Translations under genes and position numbers: made by a program
Source of the DNA: Lumbricus rubellus
Taxonomy: Eukaryota; Annelida; Clitellata; Crassiclitellata; Lumbricidae
Direction: 5' to 3'
Length of the DNA: 64,000 nucleotides
NCBI GenBank assembly: GCA_945859605.1
Contig: OX243815.1
Coordinates: 27,277,301-27,341,300, forward strand
Part shown: in pieces, positions 40,352-54,900 of the stretch
How the letters are laid out: the number at the start of each line of letters is the position of its first letter
Numbering within the stretch: the first letter of the stretch is position 1
The notes under the pieces: model-generated
What the model was told of the DNA's origin: nothing
The model's database searches: none
The model's input: the letters and a program-made list of their open reading frames with translations, nothing else

Positions 40352-42540
40352 CTTAGATATTACACCACGCTGAAGGTGTCCTTCGATAACAACAGCAACA
40401 ACAACAGCAACAGCAACGGCAACAACAACAGCAACTATAACACGGGAGCGCCTCTGAGTAGTTTCCTTGAAGAAGCGCTATATAAATACTTGAATGAATG
40501 CATGAACAACAGCAACAACAGCAACGGCTAGTGCAGTTGGATTTAACCGATCTACCAAACGACAGAGTCGACCGACATATAATGGATTATCTAGCCTTTG
40601 CTTCTGGTTCACTTGCAGCGAGTTGAACCAGTATATACAAGAAATCTATTGCCTACTTTAATAATGCAGATACGTTAGTGCACAGATAAAGTGATGACCG
40701 ACAATTTGGATGGAACAAATTTTATGACGGATTTTACCCACATATATATATATATAAATTATATATATAGAACCATCCTTGTCCATCGGCCAGTTTGTCA
40801 GCCACTTAACCAACCAGCCAATCAATAGGCAGGATTGGCCGGCTGGTTTATTGACTGGCAAACTGACCACAGATCGGCAATTGATTAATTAACTGATTGG
40901 CTGATTAGCTAATTGATGACTGAGTGTGTAGATGAACGACGACGATCGCTTGAAACCATTAACGAACATTCAGATAATTATTGATCTATTTCTTGATTGA
41001 TTTGTTGATTTTAAAATTGCGCCGATCTCTGAAGTCTGTCATTGTTACGTTTTAAGTTTCCAGCATTTCGTTTGCCTATACTTCGGTCCAACGATTTCGC
41101 TTAACTTTTATCTATAATAGCTTTATGCTTATGGATCACTTGCTGCGAGTGGAACTAGGCCTATACATTGTATGCAGTATACAAGATAGCCTCCCTGTTG
41201 AGCTGTGTCGATAGGTTACTCTCTGACACATTCTAGATAAGCACTTGAAAACATTTCTTTTGACCGTGATGGAGTTGGGAGCACATCTGAGTAGTTTCCC
41301 TAAAGAGCCGTCGTTGTCGGTGTCTTATTCGTAATTTCGAACTTTGGCGGCACAAAGGACGATTTGTCTCCACGAAGATCTCTGCTGCGCTGCTCGAATC
41401 GCCTGCTCAATCGTCCCTAAAGAGATGCTATATAAATACTTGAATGAATGGAATGAATTAAATTAATTTATTTCTCTCATTTGTTATAGCGCCCTTCGAG
41501 CATAGTCTATACTCAGTTGCGCTCCCGACTGCAGCGCAGACATTGCATCGGAGTTTTACGAAAGACTTGCTCAAGGCGCCTTAGAGTGCATGGATTCGAA
41601 CCTGGAACAGGAACTAAGTGCTTAGGCCTACAAAAGTCCTACATGCATAAGAAAGTGATAGCCTCAGCCTGCAACTTGGATGGAGCAAATAATTATGACG
41701 AATTTGACCCACATGACCATCTTTGAGCATTCAAACACCAATTGATGCCTCACGAAGAATTCCTATATACTGACGGACAAGTAACGAACATTTTCCAGCT
41801 TTGCTTGATTGATCGCATCTGTAGAAAGGCATTTCGACTCGCATGTATGCTAATAAGTATAGACATACGTCAATTTAAAGAGTTGGTAACTTGGTATACA
41901 CTTTCACAACTTCCAACTTTACAGTAAAGTGACTGGAGGCTTTCATGCATCAAACGTAAGCTTATAGGTATACGTTATGGTACAGTCAAGGTAAAGTCAG
42001 TTTAAAAAAATAGATAGGGCCTATATAGTCAGATAAGTTAAGATGAGGTAAATAATTCTGTAACGTATGCAATGCCCCGCATGTATATCTACGGTGTAAT
42101 ATTAATCTTAGTTCGTTTCTTGCAATTGGTCATTCGCAATTTGGGACCTCTAACTGCATTTGAAGTGTAGTGCACAGAGAAACTTATTTGGACTATCAAA
42201 AGATGAACTCCATTTATTGGCATGAAACAGACTTAAATTTAACTTGACACTGTTTAAATTGTAGCCTATAGGAACGTACGTACCCAATGCTGCCCATGCA
42301 CAATCTTTTATCATTGCCATTGTCTTATAATATTATTTCCCCGATGTATACAAACCAAACCGCTCCAAAAAATTCTACGAAGAGCTGCATTGCTCTTGAC
42401 GGTCATTGTCACCGGTCGATTATTGTTATTTATATTTGTTTATCTATTCATATATATTTTTATTTATTTTTCATTATTTACCTGAGGTATTTATAGTCTC
42501 TCAGGTATCAGATATTAATAAGCAATTTAAACTCTGGAGG
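40352..42540. other. 3' flank with SINE pieces
   Basis: After the stop codon come CAACAG repeats, a SINE tail piece (40443-40500), a degenerate CAAT/ATTG-rich stretch (40780-40920) and more SINE pieces (41275-41320, 41410-41460). I could not pick a convincing polyadenylation signal for the cyclase gene, so the 3' UTR end is unknown. Confidence 0.5.
41485..41625 (-). mobile_element. tRNA-derived SINE, minus strand
   Basis: On the minus strand: AGGTTCGAATCCATGC (perfect B box), GAGCAAGTCTTTCGTAAAAC, CGATGCAATGTCTGCGCTGC and GGGCGCTATAACA. Same order as 29906-30115; the A-box end is not recognisable. Confidence 0.7.
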
Positions 42541-42544
42541 GCCG

Positions 42545-42790
42545 TCCATGCATGTCATAATCTGGAAGAAGAAAAGTGACAACATCATAGAAGCGCTGAA
42601 TTATGACTGAATGCAGGCGCTGGAACAAGTCACTGGTATCTCCTGGTTCGCCAGAAACTTGGCCCAGGAGACGTCCCTGCACGTCGGCGACAAACGCCAA
42701 TCCCTTCGCGTTAAATGGTCCCATTGTTTCAAAAGATAGTGAGACGAAATGGTAATATTGCACTAGCCTAATTGTGCGGATTAATTTTTT
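42545..42790 (-). pseudogene. LINE reverse-transcriptase C-terminal fragment
   Basis: The minus-strand frame reads FVSLSFETMGPFNAKG, later RLLGQVSGEPGD and QRLHSVIIQRFYD. This resembles the F-x-x-x-x-V-E-T-x-G-x-x... Q-R-x-S-x-A-I-Q-R segment that ends many non-LTR reverse transcriptases. It is an isolated fragment of about 80 residues just outside the satellite array. Confidence 0.5.
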
Positions 42791-42949
42791 TTTCTTTCTG
42801 GCTTCAGCCATGCAGTTCCGCAACACCACCCGTCCGAATGGAGGTTGTGGCTATAAGTAGGCTACAAGATGGAGACACAGCGTCTGAAACTGCAAACGTC
42901 CCATGTCAAGCAACGACCAGACCACCACGGAATCAGTGTCAAATTTATT

Positions 42950-45900
42950 GTGTAATTCGAACGATGGACTGTTTTCCAGTGATTTTCGAAGCTTGGCGTG
43001 CCTTCTAAAGCGCCGCCACAAACTTGTGATTACTGGGACTGGATACCCAAGAGATCACTGTTTTTGAGGAGCAACTCAAAAGTTTTGTGGCCGCGCAAAG
43101 TCGGCCGTGAATAAGATGGAGAATGCTGCAATCCTGGCTGATTTTAATGCTATGTAATTCGAACGATGGACGGTTTTCGAGTGATTTTGGAAGCTTGGCG
43201 TGACTTCTAAAGCGCCGTCACAAAACCGTGATTACTGGAACTCGATACCCAAGAAACCACTGTTTTTGAAGAGCTGCTCAGAAATTTTGTGGCCACGCAA
43301 AGTCGGCCTTAAATAAGATGGTGAATGCTGCAATCCTGACTGATTTTAATGCTATGTAATTCGAAAAAAGGACGGTTTTCGAAAGATTTTGGAAGCTTGG
43401 CGTGACTTCTAAAGCGCCGCCACAAAATCGAGATTACTGGTACTCGATACCCAAGAGACCACTGTGTTTGACGAGCAGCTCATAAATTTTGTGGCCGCGC
43501 AAAGTCGGCCTTCAATGCGATGGAGAATGCTGCAATCCTGACTGATTTTAATGCTATGTAATTCGAACAATGAGCGTTTTCTAGTGATTTTGGAGATGTA
43601 GCGTGACTTCTAAAGCGCCGCCACAAAGTCGAGATTACTGTAACCGAATACCCAAGAGACCAATGTTTTTGAAGAGCTGCTCAGAAATTTTGTGGCCGCG
43701 CAAAGTCGGCCTTGAATAAGATGGAGAATGCTGCAATCCTGACTGATTTTAATGCTATGTAATTCGAGCAATGAGCGTTTTCTAGCGATTTTGGAGGTGT
43801 GGCGTGACTTCCAAAGCGCCGCCACAAAATCGTGAATACTGGGACTGGATACCCAAGAGACCACTGTTTTTGAGGAGCAGCTCAGAAATTTTGTGGCCGC
43901 GCAATGTCGGCCTTGAATAAGATGGAGAATGCTGCAATCCTGACTGATTTTAATGCAATGTAATTTGAACAATGGACGGTTTTCGAGTGATTTTGGAAGC
44001 TAGGCGTGACTTCTAAAGCGTCGCCACAAAATCGTGATTACTGGGACTGGATACCCATGAGACCACTCTTTTTGAGGAGCGGCTCAGAAATTTTGTGGCC
44101 GCGCAAAGTCGGCCTTAAATACGATGGAGAATGCTGCAATCCTGACTGATTTTAATGCTATGTAATTTAAGCAATGAGCGTTTTCTAGTGATTATGGGGG
44201 TGTGGCGTGACTTCTAAAGCGACGCCACAAAATCGTGATTACCGGAACTGGATGCCCAAAATACCACTGTTCTTGAAGACCTGCTCAGAAATTTTGTGGC
44301 CGCGCAAAGTCGGCCTTAAATAAGATGAAGAATGCTGCAATCCTGACTGATTTTAATGCTATGTAATTCGAACGATGGACGGTTTTCGAGTGATTTTGGA
44401 AGCTTGGCGCGACTTCTAAAGCGCCGCCACAATATCGAGATTACTGGAACTCGATACCGAAGAGACCACTGTTTTTGAAGAGCAGCTCATAAATTTTGTG
44501 GCCGCGCAAAGTCGGCCTTGAACAAGATGGAGAATGCTGCAATCCTGACTGATTTTAATGCTATGTAATTCGAACAATGAGCGTTTTCTAGTGATTTTGG
44601 AGGTGTAGCGTGACTTCTAAAGCGCCGCCACAACATCGAGATTACTGGGACCGAATACCCAAGAGACCAATGTTTTTGAAGAGCTGCTCAGAAATTTTGT
44701 GGCCGCGCAAAGTCGGCCTTGAATAAGATGGAGAATGCTGCAATCCTGACTGATTTTAATGCTATGTAATTCGAGCAATGAGCGTTTTCTAGCGATTTTG
44801 GAGGTGTGGCGTGACATCCAAAGCGCCGCCACAAAATCGTGATTACTGGGAGTGGATACCCAAGAGACCAATGTTTTTGAGGAGCAGCTCCAAAATTTTG
44901 TGGCCCCGCAAAGTTGGCCTTGAAAAAGATGGAGAATGCTGCAATCCTGACTGATTTTAATGCAATGTAATTTGAACAATGGACGGTTTTCGAGTGATTT
45001 TGGAAGCTAGGCGTGACTTCTAAAGCGCCGCCACAAAATTGTGATTACTGGGACTGGATACCCAAGAGACCACTGTTTTTGAAGAGCTTCTCATAAATTT
45101 TGTGGCCGCGCAAAATCGGCCTTGAAAAAGATGGAGAATGCTGCAACCCTGGCTGATTTTAATGTTTTGTAATTCGAACGATGGACAGTTTTCTAGTGAT
45201 TTTGGAGGTGTGGCGTGACTTCTAAAGCGCGGCCACAAAATCGTAATTAGTGGGACTGGATACCCAAGAGACCACTGTTTTTGAAGAGCAGCTCAGAAAT
45301 TTTGTGGCCGCGCAAAATCGGCCTTAAATAAGATGGAGAATGCTGCAACCCTGGCTGATTTTACTGCTATGTAATTCGAACGAATGCTGCAATCCTGGCT
45401 GATTTTAATGCTATGTAATTCGAACAATGGACGGTTTTCGAGTGCTTCTGGAAGTTTGGCGTGACTTCTAAAGCGCCGCCACAAAATCGTGATTACTGGA
45501 ACTGGATACCCAAGAGACCACTGTCTATGAGGAGCAGTGCAGAACTTTTGTGGCCGCGCAAAGTCGGCCTTGAAAAAGATGGAGAATGCTGCAATCCTGA
45601 CTGATTTTAATGCTATGTAATTCGAACGATGGACTGTTTTCGAGTGATTTTGGACGCTTGACGTGACTTCTAAAGCGCCGCCACAAAATCGTGATTACTG
45701 AAACTGGATACCCAAGAGACCTCTGATTTTGAAGAGCTGCTCAGAAATTTTGTGGACTCGCAAAGTCGGCTTTAAATATGATGGAGAATGCTGCAATTCT
45801 GACTGATTTTAATGCTATGTAATTCGAACGATGGACAGTTTTCTAGTGATTTTGGAGGTTTGGCGTGACTTCTAAAGCGCCGCCACAAAGTCGTGATTAC

Positions 45901-48900
45901 TGTGACTGGATACCCAAGAGACCACTGTTTTTGAAGAGCAGCTCAGGAATTTTGTGGCTCGCAATGTCGGCCTTAAATAAGATGGAGAATGCTGCAACCC
46001 TGGCTGATTTTAATGCTATGTAATTCGAACGAATGCTGCAATCCTGGCTGATTTTAATGCTATGTAATTCGAACAATGGACGGTTTTCGAGTGATTTTGG
46101 AAGCTTGGCGTGACTTCTAAGGCGCCGCCACAAAATCGTGATTACTGGAACTGGATACCCAAGAGACCACCCACTGTCTTTGAGGAGCAGTGCAGAACTT
46201 TTGTGGCCGCGCAAAGTCGGCCTTGAAAAAGATGGAGAATGCTGCAATCCTGACTTATTTTAATGCTATGTAATTCGAACGATGGACTGTTTTCGAGTGA
46301 TTTTGGACGCTTGGCGTGACTTCTAAAGCGCCGCCACAAAATCGTGATTACTGGGACTGGATACCCAGGAGACCACTGTTTTTGAAGAGCTTCTCATAAA
46401 TTTTGTGGCCGCGCAAAATCGGCCTTGAAAAAGAAGGAGAATGCTGCAATCCTGGCTGATTTTAATGTTATGTAATTCGAACGATGGACAGTTTTCTAGT
46501 GATTTTGGAGGTGTGGCGTGACTTCTAATGCGTCGCCACAAAATCGTGATTACTGGGACTGGCTACCCAAGAGACCACTCTTTTTGAGGAGCTGCTCAGA
46601 AATTTTGTGGCCGCGCAAAGTCGGCCCTAAATACGATGGAGAATGCTGCAATCCTGACTGGTTTTATTGCTATGTAATTTGAGCAATGAAGGTTTTCTAG
46701 TGATTATGGAGGTGTGGCGTGACTTCTAAAGCGCCGCCACAAAGTCGTGATTACTGTGACTGGATACCCAAGAGACCACTGCTTTTGAAGAGCTGCTCAG
46801 AAATTTTGTGGCCGCGCAAAATCGGCCTTGAATAAAATGGAGAATGCTGCAATCCTGGCTGATTTTAATGCTATGTAATTCGAACAATGGACGGTTTTCG
46901 AGTGATTTTGGAAGCTAACGCGCCGCCACAAAATCGTGATTACTGGAATTGGATACCCAAGAGACCACTGTTTTTGAGGAGCTGCTCAGAAATGTTGTGG
47001 CCGCGCAAAGTCGGCCTTAATTACGATGGAGAATGCTGCAATCCTGACTGATTTTAAAGCTTTGTAATTTGAGAAATGAGCGTTTTCTAGTGATTATGGA
47101 GGTGTGGCGTGACTCCTAAAGCGCCGCCAAAAAAATCGTAAATAGTGGGACTGGATAACCAAGAGACCACTGTTTTTGAAGAGCAGCTCAGAAATTTTCT
47201 GGCCTCGCAAAGGCGGCCTTGAAAAAGATGAATAATGCTGCCATCTTGACTGATTTTAATGCTATGTAATTCGAACGATGGACGGTTTTCGAGTGATTTT
47301 GGAAGCTTGGCGTGACTTCTAACGCGCCGCCACAAAATCGAGATTACTGGGACTGGATACCCAAGAGACCACAGTTTTTGAGGAGCAGCTCAGAAATTGT
47401 GTGGCCGCGCAAAGTCGGCCTTGAAAAAGATGGAGAATGCTGCAGTCCTGGCTGATTTAATGCTATGTAATTCGAACGATGGACAGTTTTCTAGTGATTT
47501 TGGAGGTGTGGCGTGACTTCTAAAGCGCGGCCACAAAATCGTAATTAGTGGGACTGGATACCCAAGAGACCACTGTTTTTGAAGAGCAGCTCAGAAATTT
47601 TGTGGCCGCGCAAAGTCGGCCTTAATTACGAAGGAGAATGCTGCAATCCTGACTGATTTTAATGCTTTGTAATTTGAGAAATGAGCGTTTTCGAGTGATT
47701 ATGGAGGTGTGGCGTGACTTCTAAGGCGCCGCCACAGTGGGACTGGATAACCAAGAGACCACTGTTTTTGAAGAGCAGCTCAGAAATTTTGTGGCCTCGC
47801 AAAGACGGCCTTGAAAAAGATGAATCATGCTGCAATCCTGACTGATTTTAATGCTATGTAATTCGAACGATGGACGGTTTTTGAGTGATTTTGGAAGCTT
47901 GGCGTGACTTCTAACGCGCCGCCACAAAATTTTGATTACTGGAACTGGATACCCAAGAGACCACTCTTTTTTAGGAGCTGCTCAGAAATTTTGTGGCCGC
48001 GCAAAGTCGGCCTTAAATACGATGGAGAAAGCTGCAATCCTGACTGATTTTAATGCTATGTAATTCGAACGATGGACGGTTTTCGAGTGATTTTGGAAGC
48101 TTGGCGTGACTTCTAACGCGCCGCCACAAAATCGAGATTACTGGGACTGGATACCCAAGAGACCACAGTTTTTGAGGAGCAGCTCAGAAATTGTGTGGCC
48201 GCGCAAAGTCGGCCTTGAAAAAGATGGAGAATGCTGCAGTCCTGGCTGATTTTAATGCTATGTAATTCGAACGATGGACAGTTTTCTAGTGATTTTGGAG
48301 GTGTGGCGTGACTTCTAAAGCGCGGCCACAAAATCGTAATTAGTGGGACTGGATACCCAAGAGACCACTGTTTTTGATGAGCAGCTCAGAAATTTTGTGG
48401 CCGCGCAAAGTCGGCCTTAATTACGATGGAGAATGCTGCAATCCTGACTGATTTTAATGCTTTGTAATTTGAGAAATGAGCGTTTACGAGTGATTATGGA
48501 GGTGTGGCGTGACTTCTAAGGCGCCGCCACAGTGGGACTGGATAACCAAGAGACCACTGTTTTTGAAGAGCAGCTCAGAAATTTTGTGGCCGCGCAATGT
48601 CGGCCTTAAATAAGATGGAGAATGCTGCAACCCTGGCTGATTTTAATGCTATGTAATTCGAACGAATGCTGCAATCCTGGCTGATTTTAATGCTATGTAA
48701 TTCGAACAATGGACGGTTTTCGAGTGATTTTGGAAGCTTGGCGTGACTTCTAAGGCGCCGCCACAAAATCGTGATTACTGGAACTGGATACCCAAGAGAC
48801 CACTGTCTTTGAGGAGCAGTGCAGAACTTTTGTGGCCGCGCAAAGTCGGCCTTGAAAAAGATGGAGAATGCTGCAATCCTGACTGATTTTAATGCTATGT

Positions 48901-51900
48901 AATTCGAACGATGGACTGTTTTCGAGTGATTTTGGACGCTTGGCGTGACTTCTAAAGCGCCGCCACAAAATCGTGATTACTGGGACTGGATACCCAGGAG
49001 ACCACTGTTTTTGAAGAGCTTCTCATAAAATTTGTGGCCGCGCAAAATCGGCCTTGAAAAAGAAGGAGAATGCTGCAATCCTGGCTGATTTTAATGTTAT
49101 GTAATTCGAACGATGGACAGTTTTCTAGTGATTTTGGAGGTGTGGCGTGACTTCTAATGCGTCGCCACAAAATCGTGATTACTGGGACTGGCTACCCAAG
49201 AGACCACTCTTTTTGAGGAGCTGCTCAGAAATTTTGTGGCCGCGCAAAGTCGGCCCTAAATACGATGGAGAATGCTGCAATCCTGACTGGTTTTATTGCT
49301 ATGTAATTTGAGCAATGAAGGTTTTCTAGTGATTATGGAGGTGTGGCGTGACTTCTAAGGCGCCGCCACAAAATCGTGATTACTGGAACTGGATGCCCAA
49401 AAACCACTGTTCTTGAAGAGCTGCTCAGAAGTTTTGTGGCCGCGCAAAGACAGCGTTGAATAAGATGGAGATTGCTGCAATCCTGGCTGATTTTATTGCG
49501 ATGTCTTTCGAACGATGGACGGTTTTCGAGTGATTTTGGAAACTTGGCGTGACTTCTAAGGCGCCGCCACAAAATCGTGGTTACTGGGACTGGATACCCA
49601 AGAGACCACTGCTTTTGAAGAGCTGCTCAGAAATTTTGTGGCCTCGCAAAATCAGCCTTGAATAAGATGGAGAATGCTGCAATCCTGGCTGATTTTAATG
49701 CTATGTAATTCGAACAATGGACGGTTTTCGAGTGATTTTGGAAACTTGGCGTGACTTCTAAGGCGCCGCCACAAAATCGTGATTACTGGGATTGGATACC
49801 CAAGAGACCACTGTTTTTGATGAGCTGCTCAAAAATTTTGTAGACGCGCAAAGTCGGCCTTAATTACGATGGAGAATGCTGCAATCCTGACTGATTTTAA
49901 TGCTTTGTAATTTGAGAAATGAGCGTTTTCTAGTGATTATGGAGGTGTGGCGTGACTTCTAAGGCGCCGCCACAAAATCGTAATTAGTGGGACTGGATAA
50001 CCAAGAGACCACTGTTTTTGAAGAGCAGCTCAGAAATTTTGTGGCCTCGCAAAGACGGCCTTGAAAAAGATAAATAATGCTGCAATCCTGACTGATTTTA
50101 ATGCTATGTAATTCGAACGATGGACAGTTTTCTAGTGATTTTGAAGGTGTGGCGTGACTTCTAAAGCGCCGCCACAAAGTCGTGATTACTGTGACTGGAT
50201 ACCCAAGAGACCACTGCTTTTGAAGAGCTGCTCAGAAATTTTGTGGCCGCGCAAAATCGGCCTTGAATAAGATGGAGAATGCTGCAATCCTGGCTGATTT
50301 TAATGCTATGTAATTCGAACAATGGACGGTTTTCGAGTGATTTTGGAAGCTTGGCGTGACTTCTAACGCGCCGCCACAAAATCGTGATTACTGGAATTGG
50401 ATACCCAAGAGACCACTGTTTTTGAGGAGCTGCTCAGAAATGTTGTGGCCGCGCAAAGTCGGCCTTGAATAAGATGGAGAATGCTGCAATCCTGACTGAT
50501 TTTAATGCTATGTAATTCGAGCAATGAGCGTTTTCTAGCGATTTTGGAGGTGTGGCGTGACATCCAAAGCGCCGCCACAAAATCGTGATTACTGGGAGTG
50601 GATACCCAAGAGACCAATGTTTTTGAGGAGCAGCTCCAAAATTTTGTGGCCCCGCAAAGTTGGCCTTGAAAAAGATGGAGAATGCTGCAATCCTGACTGA
50701 TTTTAATGCAATGTAATTTGAACAATGGACGGTTTTCGAGTGATTTTGGAAGCTAGGCGTGACTTCTAAAGCGCCGCCACAAAATTGTGATTACTGGGAC
50801 TGGATACCCAAGAGACCACTGTTTTTGAAGAGCTTCTCATAAATTTTGTGGCCGCGCAAAATCGGCCTTGAAAAAGATGGAGAATGCTGCAACCCTGGCT
50901 GATTTTAATGTTTTGTAATTCGAACGATGGACAGTTTTCTAGTGATTTTGGAGGTGTGGCGTGACTTCTAAAGCGCGGCCACAAAATCGTAATTAGTGGG
51001 ACTGGATACCCAAGAGACCACTGTTTTTGAAGAGCAGCTCAGAAATTTTGTGGCCGCGCAAAATCGGCCTTAAATAAGATGGAGAATGCTGCAACCCTGG
51101 CTGATTTTACTGCTATGTAATTCGAACGAATGCTGCAATCCTGGCTGATTTTAATGCTATGTAATTCGAACAATGGACGGTTTTCGAGTGCTTCTGGAAG
51201 TTTGGCGTGACTTCTAAAGCGCCGCCACAAAATCGTGATTACTGGAACTGGATACCCAAGAGACCACTGTCTATGAGGAGCAGTGCAGAACTTTTGTGGC
51301 CGCGCAAAGTCGGCCTTGAAAAAGATGGAGAATGCTGCAATCCTGACTGATTTTAATGCTATGTAATTCGAACGATGGACTGTTTTCGAGTGATTTTGGA
51401 CGCTTGACGTGACTTCTAAAGCGCCGCCACAAAATCGTGATTACTGAAACTGGATACCCAAGAGACCTCTGATTTTGAAGAGCTGCTCAGAAATTTTGTG
51501 GACTCGCAAAGTCGGCTTTAAATATGATGGAGAATGCTGCAATTCTGACTGATTTTAATGCTATGTAATTCGAACGATGGACAGTTTTCTAGTGATTTTG
51601 GAGGTTTGGCGTGACTTCTAAAGCGCCGCCACAAAGTCGTGATTACTGTGACTGGATACCCAAGAGACCACTGTTTTTGAAGAGCAGCTCAGGAATTTTG
51701 TGGCTCGCAATGTCGGCCTTAAATAAGATGGAGAATGCTGCAACCCTGGCTGATTTTAATGCTATGTAATTCGAACGAATGCTGCAATCCTGGCTGATTT
51801 TAATGCTATGTAATTCGAACAATGGACGGTTTTCGAGTGATTTTGGAAGCTTGGCGTGACTTCTAAGGCGCCGCCACAAAATCGTGATTACTGGAACTGG

Positions 51901-54900
51901 ATACCCAAGAGACCACCCACTGTCTTTGAGGAGCAGTGCAGAACTTTTGTGGCCGCGCAAAGTCGGCCTTGAAAAAGATGGAGAATGCTGCAATCCTGAC
52001 TGATTTTAATGCTATGTAATTCGAACGATGGACTGTTTTCGAGTGATTTTGGACGCTTGGCGTGACTTCTAAAGCGCCGCCACAAAATCGTGATTACTGG
52101 GACTGGATACCCAGGAGACCACTGTTTTTGAAGAGCTTCTCATAAATTTTGTGGCCGCGCAAAATCGGCCTTGAAAAAGAAGGAGAATGCTGCAATCCTG
52201 GCTGATTTTAATGTTATGTAATTCGAACGATGGACAGTTTTCTAGTGATTTTGGAGGTGTGGCGTGACTTCTAATGCGTCGCCACAAAATCGTGATTACT
52301 GGGACTGGCTACCCAAGAGACCACTCTTTTTGAGGAGCTGCTCAGAAATTTTGTGGCCGCGCAAAGTCGGCCCTAAATACGATGGAGAATGCTGCAATCC
52401 TGACTGGTTTTATTGCTATGTAATTTGAGCAATGAAGGTTTTCTAGTGATTATGGAGGTGTGGCGTGACTTCTAAAGCGCCGCCACAAAGTCGTGATTAC
52501 TGTGACTGGATACCCAAGAGACCACTGCTTTTGAAGAGCTGCTCAGAAATTTTGTGGCCGCGCAAAATCGGCCTTGAATAAAATGGAGAATGCTGCAATC
52601 CTGGCTGATTTTAATGCTATGTAATTCGAACAATGGACGGTTTTCGAGTGATTTTGGAAGCTAACGCGCCGCCACAAAATCGTGATTACTGGAATTGGAT
52701 ACCCAAGAGACCACTGTTTTTGAGGAGCTGCTCAGAAATGTTGTGGCCGCGCAAAGTCGGCCTTAATTACGATGGAGAATGCTGCAATCCTGACTGATTT
52801 TAAAGCTTTGTAATTTGAGAAATGAGCGTTTTCTAGTGATTATGGAGGTGTGGCGTGACTCCTAAAGCGCCGCCAAAAAAATCGTAAATAGTGGGACTGG
52901 ATAACCAAGAGACCACTGTTTTTGAAGAGCAGCTCAGAAATTTTGTGGCCTCGCAAAGGCGGCCTTGAAAAAGATGAATAATGCTGCCATCTTGACTGAT
53001 TTTAATGCTATGTAATTCGAACGATGGACGGTTTTCGAGTGATTTTGGAAGCTTGGCGTGACTTCTAACGCGCCGCCACAAAATCGAGATTACTGGGACT
53101 GGATACCCAAGAGACCACAGTTTTTGAGGAGCAGCTCAGAAATTGTGTGGCCGCGCAAAGTCGGCCTTGAAAAAGATGGAGAATGCTGCAGTCCTGGCTG
53201 ATTTTAATGCTATGTAATTCGAACGATGGACAGTTTTCTAGTGATTTTGGAGGTGTGGCGTGACTTCTAAAGCGCGGCCACAAAATCGTAATTAGTGGGA
53301 CTGGATACCCAAGAGACCACTGTTTTTGATGAGCAGCTCAGAAATTTTGTGGCCGCGCAAAGTCGGCCTTAATTACGATGGAGAATGCTGCAATCCTGAC
53401 TGATTTTAATGCTTTGTAATTTGAGAAATGAGCGTTTACGAGTGATTATGGAGGTGTGGCGTGACTTCTAAGGCGCCGCCACAGTGGGACTGGATAACCA
53501 AGAGACCACTGTTTTTGAAGAGCAGCTCAGAAATTTTGTGGCCGCGCAATGTCGGCCTTAAATAAGATGGAGAATGCTGCAACCCTGGCTGATTTTAATG
53601 CTATGTAATTCGAACGAATGCTGCAATCCTGGCTGATTTTAATGCTATGTAATTCGAACAATGGACGGTTTTCGAGTGATTTTGGAAGCTTGGCGTGACT
53701 TCTAAGGCGCCGCCACAAAATCGTGATTACTGGAACTGGATACCCAAGAGACCACTGTCTTTGAGGAGCAGTGCAGAACTTTTGTGGCCGCGCAAAGTCG
53801 GCCTTGAAAAAGATGGAGAATGCTGCAATCCTGACTGATTTTAATGCTATGTAATTCGAACGATGGACTGTTTTCGAGTGATTTTGGACGCTTGGCGTGA
53901 CTTCTAAAGCGCCGCCACAAAATCGTGATTACTGGGACTGGATACCCAGGAGACCACTGTTTTTGAAGAGCTTCTCATAAAATTTGTGGCCGCGCAAAAT
54001 CGGCCTTGAAAAAGAAGGAGAATGCTGCAATCCTGGCTGATTTTAATGTTATGTAATTCGAACGATGGACAGTTTTCTAGTGATTTTGGAGGTGTGGCGT
54101 GACTTCTAATGCGTCGCCACAAAATCGTGATTACTGGGACTGGCTACCCAAGAGACCACTCTTTTTGAGGAGCTGCTCAGAAATTTTGTGGCCGCGCAAA
54201 GTCGGCCCTAAATACGATGGAGAATGCTGCAATCCTGACTGGTTTTATTGCTATGTAATTTGAGCAATGAAGGTTTTCTAGTGATTATGGAGGTGTGGCG
54301 TGACTTCTAAGGCGCCGCCACAAAATCGTGATTACTGGAACTGGATGCCCAAAAACCACTGTTCTTGAAGAGCTGCTCAGAAGTTTTGTGGCCGCGCAAA
54401 GACAGCGTTGAATAAGATGGAGATTGCTGCAATCCTGGCTGATTTTATTGCGATGTCTTTCGAACGATGGACGGTTTTCGAGTGATTTTGGAAACTTGGC
54501 GTGACTTCTAAGGCGCCGCCACAAAATCGTGGTTACTGGGACTGGATACCCAAGAGACCACTGCTTTTGAAGAGCTGCTCAGAAATTTTGTGGCCTCGCA
54601 AAATCAGCCTTGAATAAGATGGAGAATGCTGCAATCCTGGCTGATTTTAATGCTATGTAATTCGAACAATGGACGGTTTTCGAGTGATTTTGGAAACTTG
54701 GCGTGACTTCTAAGGCGCCGCCACAAAATCGTGATTACTGGGATTGGATACCCAAGAGACCACTGTTTTTGATGAGCTGCTCAAAAATTTTGTAGCCGCG
54801 CAAAGTCGGCCTTAATTACGATGGAGAATGCTGCAATCCTGACTGATTTTAATGCTTTGTAATTTGAGAAATGAGCGTTTTCTAGTGATTATGGAGGTGT

